This document shows positions 24,690-35,329 of a stretch of DNA of 64,000 nucleotides, piece after piece (the first letter of the stretch is position 1; the number at the start of each line of letters is the position of its first letter). This DNA is from Impatiens glandulifera. Taxonomy: Eukaryota; Streptophyta; Magnoliopsida; Ericales; Balsaminaceae. The notes under the pieces are model-generated. The model was not told the origin of the DNA, ran no database searches, and saw only the letters and a program-made list of their open reading frames with translations. Location: contig NC_061864.1 in assembly GCF_907164915.1 (NCBI RefSeq), positions 1,350,389-1,414,388 of the forward strand, written 5' to 3'. The translations under genes and the position numbers were made by a program.

Positions 24690-25832
24690 TATTATAAGGA
24701 TCTATATTATAATTGTGCATGATATTTACCCTCTAACAATTCATATAGTTAAAATATGAAGAAAATACCAAATATTTGTTTTAAAAGATGTTCATTTGAT
24801 TCTAATAAAAAACTGATAATCTCTTCAAAAGATAAATAAATAAATTTCAAGAAATTCAATAAAAACATGAAAATAAAACATACAACCAAATAAAAGCATA
24901 AACATACGCTATCATTCAATAATACCAAACATTTTGAATAACACATATTTGATCGTAAAAGTGAAAATCCTATCAAAGTAATTGAATATCCAAATTGAAA
25001 AAAATAGAACTCACCAATCAATTGAGACATATTATATTTCAAAATTGAATAAAACTATTTGTATATTATTAATCATGTATACTTAGGACTTGTTTGAGGA
25101 AGTGTTTTTTTTTTGTTTTGTTTGGATTTTTTCAAAAAAATTAAAAAAATCCTTCTTTGATTAAAAGTAAGAAAATTTTAATTTTTATTTATTTTTTACC
25201 AAATTATCCTTTATCTCTAAATTTTTATTTAATAATTAATTTATATTAAAAAAGTAAATAATTTTATATTTTAATAAATAAATAAATTGATGATGTAATT
25301 GTTAAATTTTGAGATGAAAAATGAGTTTTATCCCAGTAACCTATTTATCAAATAAACTCTTTACGGATTTGTTTGAAATCTGTTTTTATCTCAAATGCAT
25401 GTGCTGAATTCTTATGCCAGTGTGATCTTAACTATTTATTTATTTTTATATTTTAGCGTGTCAGTGTTTTTTTTTTTTACTTTAAGATATTTACATATGT
25501 TTTACTAAAAAAAAAAAAAAACCTTTATCGAATGACATTCTTTATTAAAAAACATAGATTATCTACCCATATATAATGTCTGAAATAAGTTGTTAATCAA
25601 AATTTATCTATATCTTAAACAATAATAACTCAAATCATTTAGTTGCTTTCAATAAAGGAACATTTCCATAATCTAATAAACAATCAACATATAATATATA
25701 AAAAAATCTTCATATTAAGCAAGTTCCCAAAATTATTGAACGGTTACCATACATGGGCTTAAGTTTTCTCGATCAAGAACTATAAAAAGAGGTCATTGGT
25801 ATTGAAAAAAAATACAAACAATAAGAAGATAT
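24690..25832 (+). repeat. Upstream block of PMEI copy 3 (paralogous to 20280-21437)
   Basis: Shares the order of motifs with the copy 2 upstream region but lacks the TA expansion and the 26-bp repeats. It contains a unique AT-rich stretch at 25090-25370 not seen before copy 2. A TATAAAA box lies at 25781-25787. Confidence 0.7.
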
Positions 25833-26372
25833 ATGGCTATTTCTCCCTCTTTCAATATGAGTTGTTATTTGTTATGTGTATCTATCATCTTATTTAGCCT
25901 CTCATTTACAAGTGCAATCTCATTAGTCTCCAAAGTTTGCGGCATAACCCAAAACCCTTCCCAATGTAACCAAGTTTTGGGCTCTAATCCTCGGGCAGCC
26001 AAAGCAGATCTCAAGGGTCTGGGCTACATATCGATCGACATAGCCTTGTCCAATGCCAAACAATCATTCGGCTATGTTTCTTCTCTAGTCAAGACGACTA
26101 CAGATTCAACGCTCAAGGGCAGGTATGATACGTGTGCAGAGAACTATGACGACACTGTGGACAGCCTTAGCCAATGCAAGACGTTCTTGGACAATGGCGA
26201 CATTTCGAGCTTTCGAACCTATGCCTCTGCTGCTCTTACTGATATCGATACATGCGAAGACAGCTTTGAAGGCCCGCCGGCTGCACCGGCTAAACTAGAC
26301 TTGGCTAATAAAAAGTTGTCGGGACTCATTAGTATTGTTTTAGCTGTAGGAGCCCTCTTGGATGGCCAGTAA
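25833..26372 (+). CDS. PMEI: Pectin methylesterase inhibitor, tandem copy 3
   Basis: Intronless, 179 aa, with the same start context as copy 2 (AAGAAGATATATGGCT). Signal peptide about residues 1-28. The Cys pattern equals copy 2: KVCGITQNPSQC, TCAENYDDTV, LSQCKTFL, DTCEDSFEGPP. Changes from copy 2 are scattered single residues (for example KSTLKGRY-type region DSTLKGRY against DPTLEGRY), with no stop or frameshift, so both copies appear functional. The TATA box lies 52 bp before the ATG, implying a leader of about 20-25 nt. Role as for copy 2: apoplastic inhibitor of pectin methylesterase, invertase inhibition being the alternative. Confidence 0.92.
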   Translation: MAISPSFNMSCYLLCVSIILFSLSFTSAISLVSKVCGITQNPSQCNQVLGSNPRAAKADLKGLGYISIDIALSNAKQSFGYVSSLVKTTTDSTLKGRYDTCAENYDDTVDSLSQCKTFLDNGDISSFRTYASAALTDIDTCEDSFEGPPAAPAKLDLANKKLSGLISIVLAVGALLDGQ

Positions 26373-26860
26373 CTATTTATTATTATGTGAAATCTTGTGG
26401 TACTTTAATTTGTTTATTTAGCTCAAGAATCTATATATTAATGGAATGGGAAAATATGAGTATGGGATTTTCTCCTACTTTTTGGTTTGCATAAGATGTA
26501 TATTATTGAAATATAAACATATGATTTTATTTTGATCCAACCCTTTGTAGTTATTAGAAATCAATTATAAACTTTGAAAACCAATTATGAGTTTGCTTTA
26601 ATGCTTGCACCTTGTAAATGAATGGTTAAAATAGAATGATAGATCAACATATAGCAAAGAAGAACCCAAACTCAATAACTTAATCTCATATATATCAAGG
26701 TAATCTTAATAATCATGATTATTTTTACAGTAATTAAATACCTGACTATAATCTCGGTTTTGTTTTTACCAAGGTTATACACCTCCGCAATTTGGCTATA
26801 ATTATTCTATTTGTATGTTATTTAAATAATTTTTTTCATATTTTATATATATGGACCTTT

Positions 26861-26925
<65 letters not shown>

Positions 26926-27380
26926 TACTAATTATTTAAGCAAGAATTTAGATTACTTTTTTTCTAATTATTCAATAAGTTACCCCACTACTAATTTAGG
27001 CTTTATCTTTAACTCGAATTTATGTCATATACAATTTAGTTGAATTTGTGGTTGATCTATCCTATTATATGAGTTATTATTATTTTTATTTGTTAAGATA
27101 TACAATTTTTATTTTTTATTTTTTAACATATACAATTTTTTTATTAAAAAAAGTAGGAGATTATTTATAAGTTAGATAACATATGCATTATTCAATAAAG
27201 TTCATTTGAGTAAAATTAAAATTATATTTTGTTTTTTCTTAGAATTAATGATATTGTATTATAAAATGAAAAGAAACTGAATTGGCGGTGGCATAATTCC
27301 AACTGTAACGGCAAGTTTAGAAACAGCTCCTCCTCCTCCTCTGTTCTTCTTCCTCCTTTCTTTATCAACTGCTTCAGCTC
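26373..27380. other. Intergenic DNA with a 58-bp (TA)n array
   Basis: The first 290 bp carry the PMEI-type 3' flank. A pure (TA)n run lies at about 26864-26921. AT-rich DNA then leads to the KLCR leader, which has a CT-dinucleotide tract at about 27391-27409, typical of plant 5' UTRs. Confidence 0.65.
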
Positions 27381-27424
27381 AATTCAAATCTCTCTCTCTC
27401 TCTCTCTCTGATTATTGTATTATA

Positions 27425-29400
27425 ATGCCTGGCCTGGTTTCAGTGAAGACGCCTCATGAAGCTCCTGAGCTTCGGATTGACGTTCCCGTAAGCAATCAGA
27501 TCCAGAACAGTACAGATCGACCTGAGATCGTCAAACCTAAAACGACGTCGCCGGCACCAAGACGGCTTTCTTCTCCGTCTCCTTTGATTTCCCGCGCCAA
27601 GCCGTCGCCAGATCGAGCTTCTGGTAAGAAGAAGTCGCCGGAAAAGCCTCTCGTTGACGAATCCTCGCTGGATAATCCCGATCTCGGTCCATTCCTCTTG
27701 AAGCTCGCGCGTGACACTATCGCATCAGGCGACGGTCCAACTAAGGCGCTCGAGTACGCACTCAGAGCTTCCAAATCGTTCGAGAGGTGCGCTGTCGATG
27801 GAGAACCGAGTTTGGATCTCGCAATGAGCTTGCACGTTGTCGCAGCGATCTACTGTAGCTTAGGGAGGTTTGAGGACGCGATTCCGGTGCTCGAGATAGC
27901 GATTAAAGTGCCGGATGTCTCTAGAGGTACGAATCACGCTTTAGCAGCATTCTCAGGGTATATGCAACTCGGCGATACTCACTCGATGCTAGGGCAGCTG
28001 GATCAGTCCATAGAGTGTTACAAAGTTGGATTGAAAATTCAGTCGGAGGCCCTCGGCGAGACGGATCCGAGAGTCGCTGAAACTTGCAGGTGTGAGACAT
28101 CATAATTAATTACATGTTTCCGTTCATTGTCGAACCTTAATTAGCCATAAATTCAAGCCTTTTGCATTGAGCAATTTACTACAGGTACTTGGCAGAAGCT
28201 CATGTTCAAGCAATGCAATTCAATGAAGCGGAAATCTTATGCAAGAGAACTCTCAGCATACATCAAATCCATAGTGCACCTGCATCACTTGAAGAAGCTG
28301 CTGACAGAAGATTAATGGCCCTTATATACGAAGCAAAAGGAGATTACGAAGCAGCTCTTGAGCACCTCGTTCTCGCAAGCATGGCAATGATTGCAAACAA
28401 CCAAGAGAATGAAGTCGCTTCAATTGATGTCAGCATTGGTAATATATACATGTCCCTGTCTCGTTTCGACGAAGCAATCTTCTCCTATCAGAAAGCCCTG
28501 GCTGTTTTCAAATCATTAAAAGGCGACAACCACCCTTCAGTTGCCTCTGTTTTCGTTCGATTAGCTGATCTATACTACAGAACAGGCAAGCTTCGAGAAT
28601 CCAGAACCTATTGTGAAAACGCATCAAGAATATATGCAAAACCAGTTCCTGGAACCACTTCTGAAGAAATTGCAAGTGGAATTTCAGAAATTTCTGCCAT
28701 CTACGAATCTTTTAATGAACCTGATGAGGCAATCAAGCTATTGCAGAAGGCAATGAAATTGTTGGAGGATAAACCAGGGCAACAAGTAACAGTTGCTGGT
28801 ATACAAGCAAGAATGGGTGTTATGTTTTATGTAGTTGGACGTTATGAAGAATCATGGAGCTATTTCTCCAGTTCTGTGGCGAAACTTAGAGCCAATGGAG
28901 AAAGGAAATCTGCATTTTTTGGAGTTTTACTTAATCAGATGGGTTTGGCCTGTGTACAGCTATTCAAGATAGACGAAGCTGTTGAATTGTTTGAAGAAGC
29001 AAGAGAAATACTCGAGCAGGAACGTGGAACTTGCGATCAAGATACCATTGGATTGTATAGTAACCTTGCTGCCACTTATGATGCTATGGGAAGGTAACAA
29101 CAACTTTTTTCGAAATTACCTTATCTTGTTTGATGTGAGTTATTTGAAATTAATCGCGTTTATGTGTGTGTGGTTAACAGAGTAGATGAAGCAGTTGAGA
29201 TACTGGAAACTGTAGTGAAGCTAAGAGAAGAGAAGCTGGGAACAGCAAATCCAGATTTCGACAATGAGAAGAAGAGATTAGTTGAGCTTCTGAAAGAGGC
29301 TGGCAGGTCTCGTAAGAAGAAACCCAAGTCACTAGGAAAACTTATGGATCCAAACGCGAGGAAGGCAAAGAAATGGTCTGCGTTTGGTTTCAGGAATTGA
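27425..29400 (+). CDS. KLCR: Kinesin light chain-related TPR protein (KLCR/CMU)
   Basis: Three exons, 27425-28089, 28185-29093 and 29181-29400, give 597 aa. The N-terminal 80 residues are Pro/Ser/Lys-rich and probably disordered. From about residue 80 (LGPFLLKLARDTI) to residue 560 the protein is a run of tetratricopeptide repeats, e.g. AAIYCSLGRFEDAIPVLEIA, GYMQLGDTHSMLGQLDQSI, LADLYYRTGKLRES and NLAATYDAMGR-VDEAVEIL across the last intron. The C-terminus is Lys-rich (KEAGRSRKKKPKS) and ends KKWSAFGFRN. Arabidopsis relatives (KLCR1-3, also called CMU) bind cortical microtubules and IQD proteins and hold microtubules in place against moving cellulose synthase complexes. The length and domain order equal the family. 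Confidence 0.94.
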
Positions 29401-30248
29401 GATGATCGATGTAAACACGTGTAGATATATATTACTCATTTCATCATGCAATGATTTGAGTTTGTTTTCTATTGTGATCATGGAGAAGATGCTTTAATTG
29501 TTTGTTATTGCTGTATTGCTGTTTGAGAAGGTTCAATATAATGGTCTGCTTTTTAATTTTCCACCAAATTTCTAATCTATGACTAAATATTTGCATCATC
29601 TACTATAATCATTTGAATCCGAACCAATCTATCATTTAACTTTTTCTTAATCCAAATTGGTATGTTTCAAAACATGCTTTTTTTTCTTTATAGCAAAGAG
29701 AATCTATATGAAAAATATTAATGTGGGTGGTGGACTGGTGGGGTTTCAGTTTGGTAAATATGATAAACAATATGATGAGCTGTTCCAAATCATTATGAAG
29801 TACTATAAGCTGGACGAAACAATTGAGAATAAAACATTTGGTTGGTACTATGATTTTGTTGGTTGGAATATTTCAGAAGCTCTACCTTACAATGATTGTT
29901 GCTTTAATCATGAATAAAACATTATATCATCATGTGTTTGGTCAAGTCATAATTGGTTAAGAATCATTCTTTCTTTTTGGTTAAACTTAAGTCTATGATA
30001 GTTGTTCATGAATGACAAGGCTAATGTTTTTGTTTGGGAACGATAATATGACTGTTTTGGCCTTTCTTTGTTTGTATTCCAAGTAAACTATGATGACTTC
30101 TCAAACCTCCAAAGTTTTGTAATGGTTTAATACATTAGATTGTATGGCATTTCAAAAAGTTATTGACAACAAGAAGAAAATAATATCAATATTTCTATAA
30201 ATCAGCTACATAGTTCCACAATATATGAAAATGCACCTTCATCATCCC
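29401..30248. other. Intergenic DNA between convergent KLCR and kish genes
   Basis: 3' UTRs of both genes are expected here. An open frame at 29657-29917 has no recognisable motif and no GC shift, so it is not called. Confidence 0.5.
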
Positions 30249-31326
30249 TTAGAAAAATATAATTGAAACTCCCATAGTAAAGCATCCCGCTGCTACCCAA
30301 GGGCTTAAGCGCTCACCTGCATCGAATATTCAAGAGTTTATAAATTCCACATTCAGCAAACCCTAAAATAGCCACAGGGCACCATTCAAATTCTATCTAC
30401 ATACCAATTCGAGAAGCCTTCCAGAAAAACCCTCGGAACCTGACATATAGATCAGGAAAGAAGCAAAAAAAGATAAATTAGCAACAAGTAGGATCCAATT
30501 CTTAGGAGAGTTACGAGAGCAACAACCAAGTCCGATAACTTTTTTCCTCGTACTTCCAGTGCAAGTAATGGATAAATACTTGACAAATTTAACAAAATTT
30601 GCATCGAATTGGGGCACAAAACTGCTAACGATAAGTAACAATTATATACCAGATTCTATCATGCATTAGAATTGTAGCAAAACAGTCCAGATACCTACCA
30701 TTTCTTTAGCCCAGCAATGGAAAAAATAATGGACATCTGCTATCTTCAAAAGACCTACCATTTCTTTAGCCCAACAATGGCAAAATTAATGGACAACTGC
30801 TATCTTCAAAAGCAATAATAGCAGAAACGATTTTCATACTAGTCAAATCTAACCAAGAATTCTGTCCTACAGATTTGTGGTACAATCATGAAAACAAGAA
30901 ATGAGGAATATTTTGATTGCCTATTAATTCCACTTTGTTAGAATCATACACATTGATGATCTCATACAAAACAAATTACATCAAGATCTGATGATCCCAT
31001 TTCAATACAACAGTTGATCTACTTCTGCTGTTCAGTATGATATCTAATTTTATTCCAAATCTGACATAGACAATTAGAAAACCTAGAATGACAGCAAAAC
31101 ATGAATTTTGAAAGTAAAAGTGGCAGTACCCTGTCTTCTGCACAAGGGTTGAAGGGAACTGCAACTTAAGATATGTACATGTGCAAATCACCAGAAGCAC
31201 CACCGTCAAGAAAGAGTGGAAGTTGAAAAGAGCTGACTGCAAAACAAACAACAGTGTAAACCCATCAACGAACTGTTGTTTTCAATCGGATGATGAAGAT
31301 TTTTCATTTTTCCAATACGTTACCAT
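30249..31326 (-). CDS. Protein kish homolog (TMEM167 family)
   Basis: Minus-strand exons 31324-31326, 31130-31236, 30405-30439 and 30249-30316 give 70 aa, the exact length expected for kish. The first coding exon is only the ATG, directly followed by a GTAACG donor. Exon 2 encodes the first transmembrane helix ([20 protein letters not shown]), exon 3 [12 protein letters not shown], and exon 4 [22 protein letters not shown] with the second helix. Kish/TMEM167 is a small conserved Golgi protein of the early secretory pathway. The model depends on splicing across introns of 87, 690 and 88 bp, all GT-AG, with every phase closing in frame. The larger open frames in the introns are shadows. Confidence 0.92.
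30693..30812. repeat. 60-bp tandem duplication in the second kish intron
   Basis: Two copies beginning ACCTACCATTTCTTTAGCCC at 30693 and 30753, differing at only a few positions. Confidence 0.9.
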
Positions 31327-31559
31327 GTCTCGATTAGATTTCCCCCCCCGCAGATTCGAGCTTTCTCCCTCACCGATCCGAATCAAAGAAGCCCTTATGA
31401 AAAATTTCTTTTTTTTTTTTTTTTTTTTTTAATTTCGTGCGATTTATCATAGCAATGAGATCCGACAGTTCGGGTACCCAAAGGAACCGACCCGATTGGA
31501 CAGAACCATTGCAGACAGTTCGTTAATTTGATTCAGCTGTTTGTTGGGTATTTTTTTAA
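31327..31559 (-). promoter_or_regulatory. 5' leader and promoter region of kish
   Basis: The stretch 31327-31400 is less AT-rich and reads as a plausible 5' leader on the minus strand. A poly-T run of about 22 follows at 31408-31430 (poly-A on the minus strand). No core motif was identified. Confidence 0.35.
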
Positions 31560-32411
31560 GGGAGCTGCTTTTCCCACCCCCTCCCATATTCCCACCCCCT
31601 CCCTCACTCCTCAATCAACTCTAAAATGACTTATTTAACCCTGCCACCTTTATATATTTACATTTCTTATTTTATTTATTTTAGGGCGGCGGTGAAGGCT
31701 ACTTATTATTAAAAATATTATGTTTGACTAATTATTAATATATAATATTATTTAGACTTATTATTAAAAATATTATGTTTGAATAATTATTAATATATAA
31801 TATTATTAAATAAAATATTATGATTATATTAATTATTAATTATTATTTAATAGATAATTTTATTTATAAAAATATTAATAATTATTAATATTATGTTTGA
31901 CTAATTATTAATATATAATATTATTAATTAAAATTAGAAATAATTATTAATATATAATATTATTAATTAAAATTAAAAATATTATGTTTGACTAATTATT
32001 AATATATAATATTATTAATTAAAATATTATAATTAGACTAATTATTAATTATTATTTGATAAATAATTTTTGTAAGTATTTTAATATATATATATATATA
32101 TAATTAATATAATAAAATATTAATTATTTATATTTTATTAAATTATTATATATTTCAATATTTAATATATTTTAAATAATTATAATATAAAAATAATAAT
32201 ATTTTGTATTTTTAATTAAATAAATAAAGTTAAAAAATATTAAAAATTAATTAATTATATTTAATAAAAACACTCAATAATAAAATAAAATAAATAAAAT
32301 AAGAAATGTGTAAATATATAAAGGTGGTAGGGATAAATAAGTCATTTTAAAATTAATTAAGGAGTTAAGCGGGGGGTGGGAATATGGGAGGGGGTGGGAA
32401 AAGCAATTTGC
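31560..32411. mobile_element. Mutator-type MITE with 9-bp target duplication
   Basis: Flanked by the direct repeat TTTTTTTAA (31551-31559 and 32412-32420), a 9-bp duplication typical of Mutator-like elements. The terminal inverted repeats run over about 120 bp: the left arm has GCTTTTCCCACCCCCTCCC and AAAATGACTTATTTA, and the right arm carries the complements. The inside is extremely AT-rich and holds direct repeats of TTATGTTTGACTAATTATTA-type units at about 31720-32045. No transposase, so non-autonomous. The A/T-only target duplication is less informative than a mixed one, but it coincides with the ends of the inverted repeat. Confidence 0.82.
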
Positions 32412-33211
32412 TTTTTTTAATTAAATTTATACATTCAGTTAATTTATTTTTTATATTTGTAATAATATTTTATATATATTTAAATATTACTCACTTTATC
32501 TTTTATAATTATTTTTTTATAAATTATGAATAATATATAACTTATTATTTAATTATATATTTATAAATTTAATGTTTTTTTATTTAAAATAATTTGAATT
32601 TTACTAACTTAATTTTAAATATTAATAAATTATTTAAATTTTAAAAAAATAAAAATAAATTATATGAATATATTATTTTAAATAAGATAAAAAAATAAAT
32701 AATTATAATAAATAATTATTTTTTACTTTTCTTATATTATTTTTTATTGTCTAACTTTTATCTATTTTTTAATTTATTCATTATAATAAAAAAAATAATA
32801 TATTAATCTTTTTTTAACAATTATAAAATTAAAATCTTATTAAGAATGTGAACATTCTTAAATTTATTTATTTATGATTTAAAAATATATTATTTATAGT
32901 AATTATTTGTATAATATTTATGCAACAATTCTGTTAATATATTTTTTATATGTTTATCTATCTAACTCAAAACATAGTTTTCTTAATGACATGTTGTGAG
33001 TGTTCACTGAAAAATAATTATTAACTTTTTCAGTGCAATTGGCAGACAATAATTTTCGGTGGTAAGACAAGTTAAAGAAGCATTGGGTTTTGACGCACAC
33101 CGGCAGCCCTCAATTTGTGATATCTCCTTCTGTCATGTATGTCATCTGTTTAGTAACTCTACTTGTTTTAGAGTTGGCCAATAGTAATAGTACAATAGAG
33201 AGAATCATTGG

Positions 33212-33255
<44 letters not shown>

Positions 33256-34142
33256 CCATGCACATCAACAAAGGGAAGAAGAAGAAGAATGAAAAGATCA
33301 TGATCAAAGATGTCGTGGTGAAGAAAGACGACTCGTAGTCTTTGATGGGATCGATCAAGGAATTCAGTAGTAACTTTATTGAGGGACTTACTAAAAATGC
33401 TACTTTTCTTTGATTTTGAGTGATGCTTTTTAATATTATTATTGTCATTAATTACCATCAGTTTCAACTATGTGTATGTGTGTATAAGTGTTGATTTATG
33501 TATGTTTGTATGAAACTTATTTTAAGAATGAATTTCAAAATTTGCTCATGTCGGTTTAAATGTGATACAATTTTGTTCTTGTTAGGATTTAAGGTTAAAA
33601 GTGATTTTTAAGAGTACAAAAGTCAAGAGTAATGACAATGCTAGTTTTTTATATTAATAAAAAATTGTGATTTTTTTTTTTTTTTTCATATTACCTATGG
33701 TTATCTCATTTATTATGTTTGACAATTTTAAAAAAATAAATATGATTGAAAGACTAAACATTATCTTCACAAAATTATTATTTAAATTAAATTTTATCGT
33801 TTAGCGATAATCAAATTCGTGACTTTAACTTGATCAAGTGGGTTACATTTAATTATTACTAGCTTTACTCCTTTTTTTTTTTTTTTATTGTTTACTTTTC
33901 TCAAATTAAACCTAAAGAGAATAAAATTTATTTATTAACTAAACCTAAGACTTCAGATCTATCAATAAATTTCTAAAACTAATTATTTTGAGAAAACATG
34001 AAGATTGGTGGAATATGCTCAAACATATATGCCATGTTAATTGTTGAATGGTAGATTTATGTATTAGCTCAACAATAAAATATAGTAACATGTCTTTAAT
34101 GTATGTATATATAAAATAATTAAAAGACATGCATTTAATTAA
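32412..34142. other. AT-rich intergenic DNA with a weak ORF
   Basis: About 33000-33340 is less AT-rich. One plus-strand frame there encodes a hydrophobic stretch (VISPSVMYVICLVTLLVLEL) and is interrupted by a (TA)n array at 33218-33253. I could not assign it to a family or find further exons, so it is not called as a gene. The remainder shows nothing recognisable. Confidence 0.4.
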
Positions 34143-34490
34143 TTAGAGTGCAAGCATAGAGAGGTTGTTCAAGTTCTCCTCATCGGACTCCGACGGCTGT
34201 CTAACTATCCTCTGGCACACCAAACGGACAGCTCTTTCCCAACGCTGCTCATCTCCAGCGGCAGCGTTGGGACTGAGTGCGATCCGACCAAGCTGAAAGA
34301 AGAAGAGTCTGGAAGCGTAAACCAAATCCCTATAGGCTCTCTTAATGGGCTTCAAACTGAAAGATACTTTCAACACTAGAAATGGCCAAGCCAGACTAGC
34401 CACCATTGGACTCAGACCACTACCACCGCCGCCACCAACAGCGGCTAAGAGGTTCAGCTTCGGCGCCAGGGCCAACAAAGGAAGACCCAT
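34143..34490 (-). CDS. Unrecognised 115-aa single-exon protein
   Basis: Starts MGLPLLALAPKLNLLAAV, has a Gly run (GGGGGSG), a second hydrophobic stretch (MVASLAWPFLVLKVSF), a basic middle (KPIKRAYRDL) and an acidic/polar end (PSESDEENLNNLSMLAL). The segment is clearly more GC-rich than its AT-rich surroundings, which supports a real gene. A TA-rich tract 65-85 bp before the ATG could serve as TATA region. I know no family for it. The N-terminus could be a membrane or organelle-targeting segment. No intron is needed. It may be a lineage-specific small gene. Confidence 0.5.
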   Translation of the reverse strand: MGLPLLALAPKLNLLAAVGGGGGSGLSPMVASLAWPFLVLKVSFSLKPIKRAYRDLVYASRLFFFQLGRIALSPNAAAGDEQRWERAVRLVCQRIVRQPSESDEENLNNLSMLAL

Positions 34491-35329
34491 AATGCTATGT
34501 TATAAGAATTACTTTTAAGGGGTACTAAATACTAACCACTAGGTAAGTAAAGACCATATATATATATATATATGACTTGTTGGTTGAATCACTTTTAACG
34601 GATGGATGGATGGATGGATGATGGGGGTACTAACTATTGGTTGAATCACTTTTAACGGATGGATGGATGGATGGATGATGGGGGTACTAACTACTAAATT
34701 TAAAGGGTCTTTCTCAAACCTAAAAGTCAAAAGAATCCTTTTGTTTTTATTAATAAATCTGAATTGTATTAAATAGAGCTTCTCATTTAAGATATAGGAT
34801 GATCAGTCTTGTGAGTGACACTATCCAATATCAATATGCCTTCATTACTTAAATTAACTAATTTTAAATAGCCCATATACATTTCAAACCATGCATCATC
34901 ATTCCTTAATTAGCTTGTAGAGTACGTTGGATTCTGCTAATTTGTCGTTTGATAGTAGTAGGACATTTTGTGGGTCCCAGTGAAATTTCTAGGAAATTTC
35001 TCGGATTTTGTTTTGTTTTGTTTTTATCATTTGAAAGCTTTGGCACAATTCTAAGTCTCCCTGTCATATTAAAAATTCAGAAGCTTCAAATCTAAACTGA
35101 AATTCAAATCAGCCCAAGAGTTTTCCTAATAGGAGAAGAAACCAACAATAACATCTTAGTAGAACATGTTTGATCTTTTAAAAGAGACATTAAGGTAATG
35201 AAATTGCAAATAAACATATATGTATCTCCCCTCAACAGTTAAAAAGAGTGTCCTAATCATCAGGCAGGCATTTGAACTGCGAAACCCAGGAAACACAATA
35301 CAATAATATCCCATCGGTCTCATTCTCTT
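34491..35329. other. Intergenic DNA upstream of the 115-aa ORF and downstream of RPN12
   Basis: Contains the 57-bp tandem duplication (below), AT-rich DNA and the probable 3' UTR of RPN12. No gene recognised. Confidence 0.5.
34580..34693. repeat. 57-bp tandem duplication with (GGAT)n tracts
   Basis: Two nearly identical units start TTGGTTGAATCACTTTTAAC at 34580 and 34637. Each contains four to five GGAT repeats followed by GATGGGGGTACTAACTA. A weaker third piece (GGGGTACTAAATACTAAC) lies at about 34518, just before the ATG of the small ORF. Confidence 0.9.

Larger units (their letters stand above)
21978..24690. other. DNA between PMEI copies 2 and 3
   Basis: About 22050-22140 matches the 3' flank of copy 3 (26575-26660; shared TGCTTGCACCTTGTAAATGA), so the duplicated unit reaches about 170 bp past the stop. 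Then come AT-rich DNA, the 106-bp tandem array, the foldback at 23479-24030, and a less AT-rich stretch at 24040-24320 ending in a poly-A run of about 20 at 24281-24301. That stretch looks like the tail of a retroposed sequence, but no coding domain is visible. Confidence 0.55.

Noticed and set aside
29657..29917. Plus-strand 86-aa frame after KLCR
   Set aside because: No known motif, no composition shift, and it lies where 3' UTRs are expected.
30976..31251. Minus-strand 91-aa frame
   Set aside because: It is exon 2 of kish read through into its intron.
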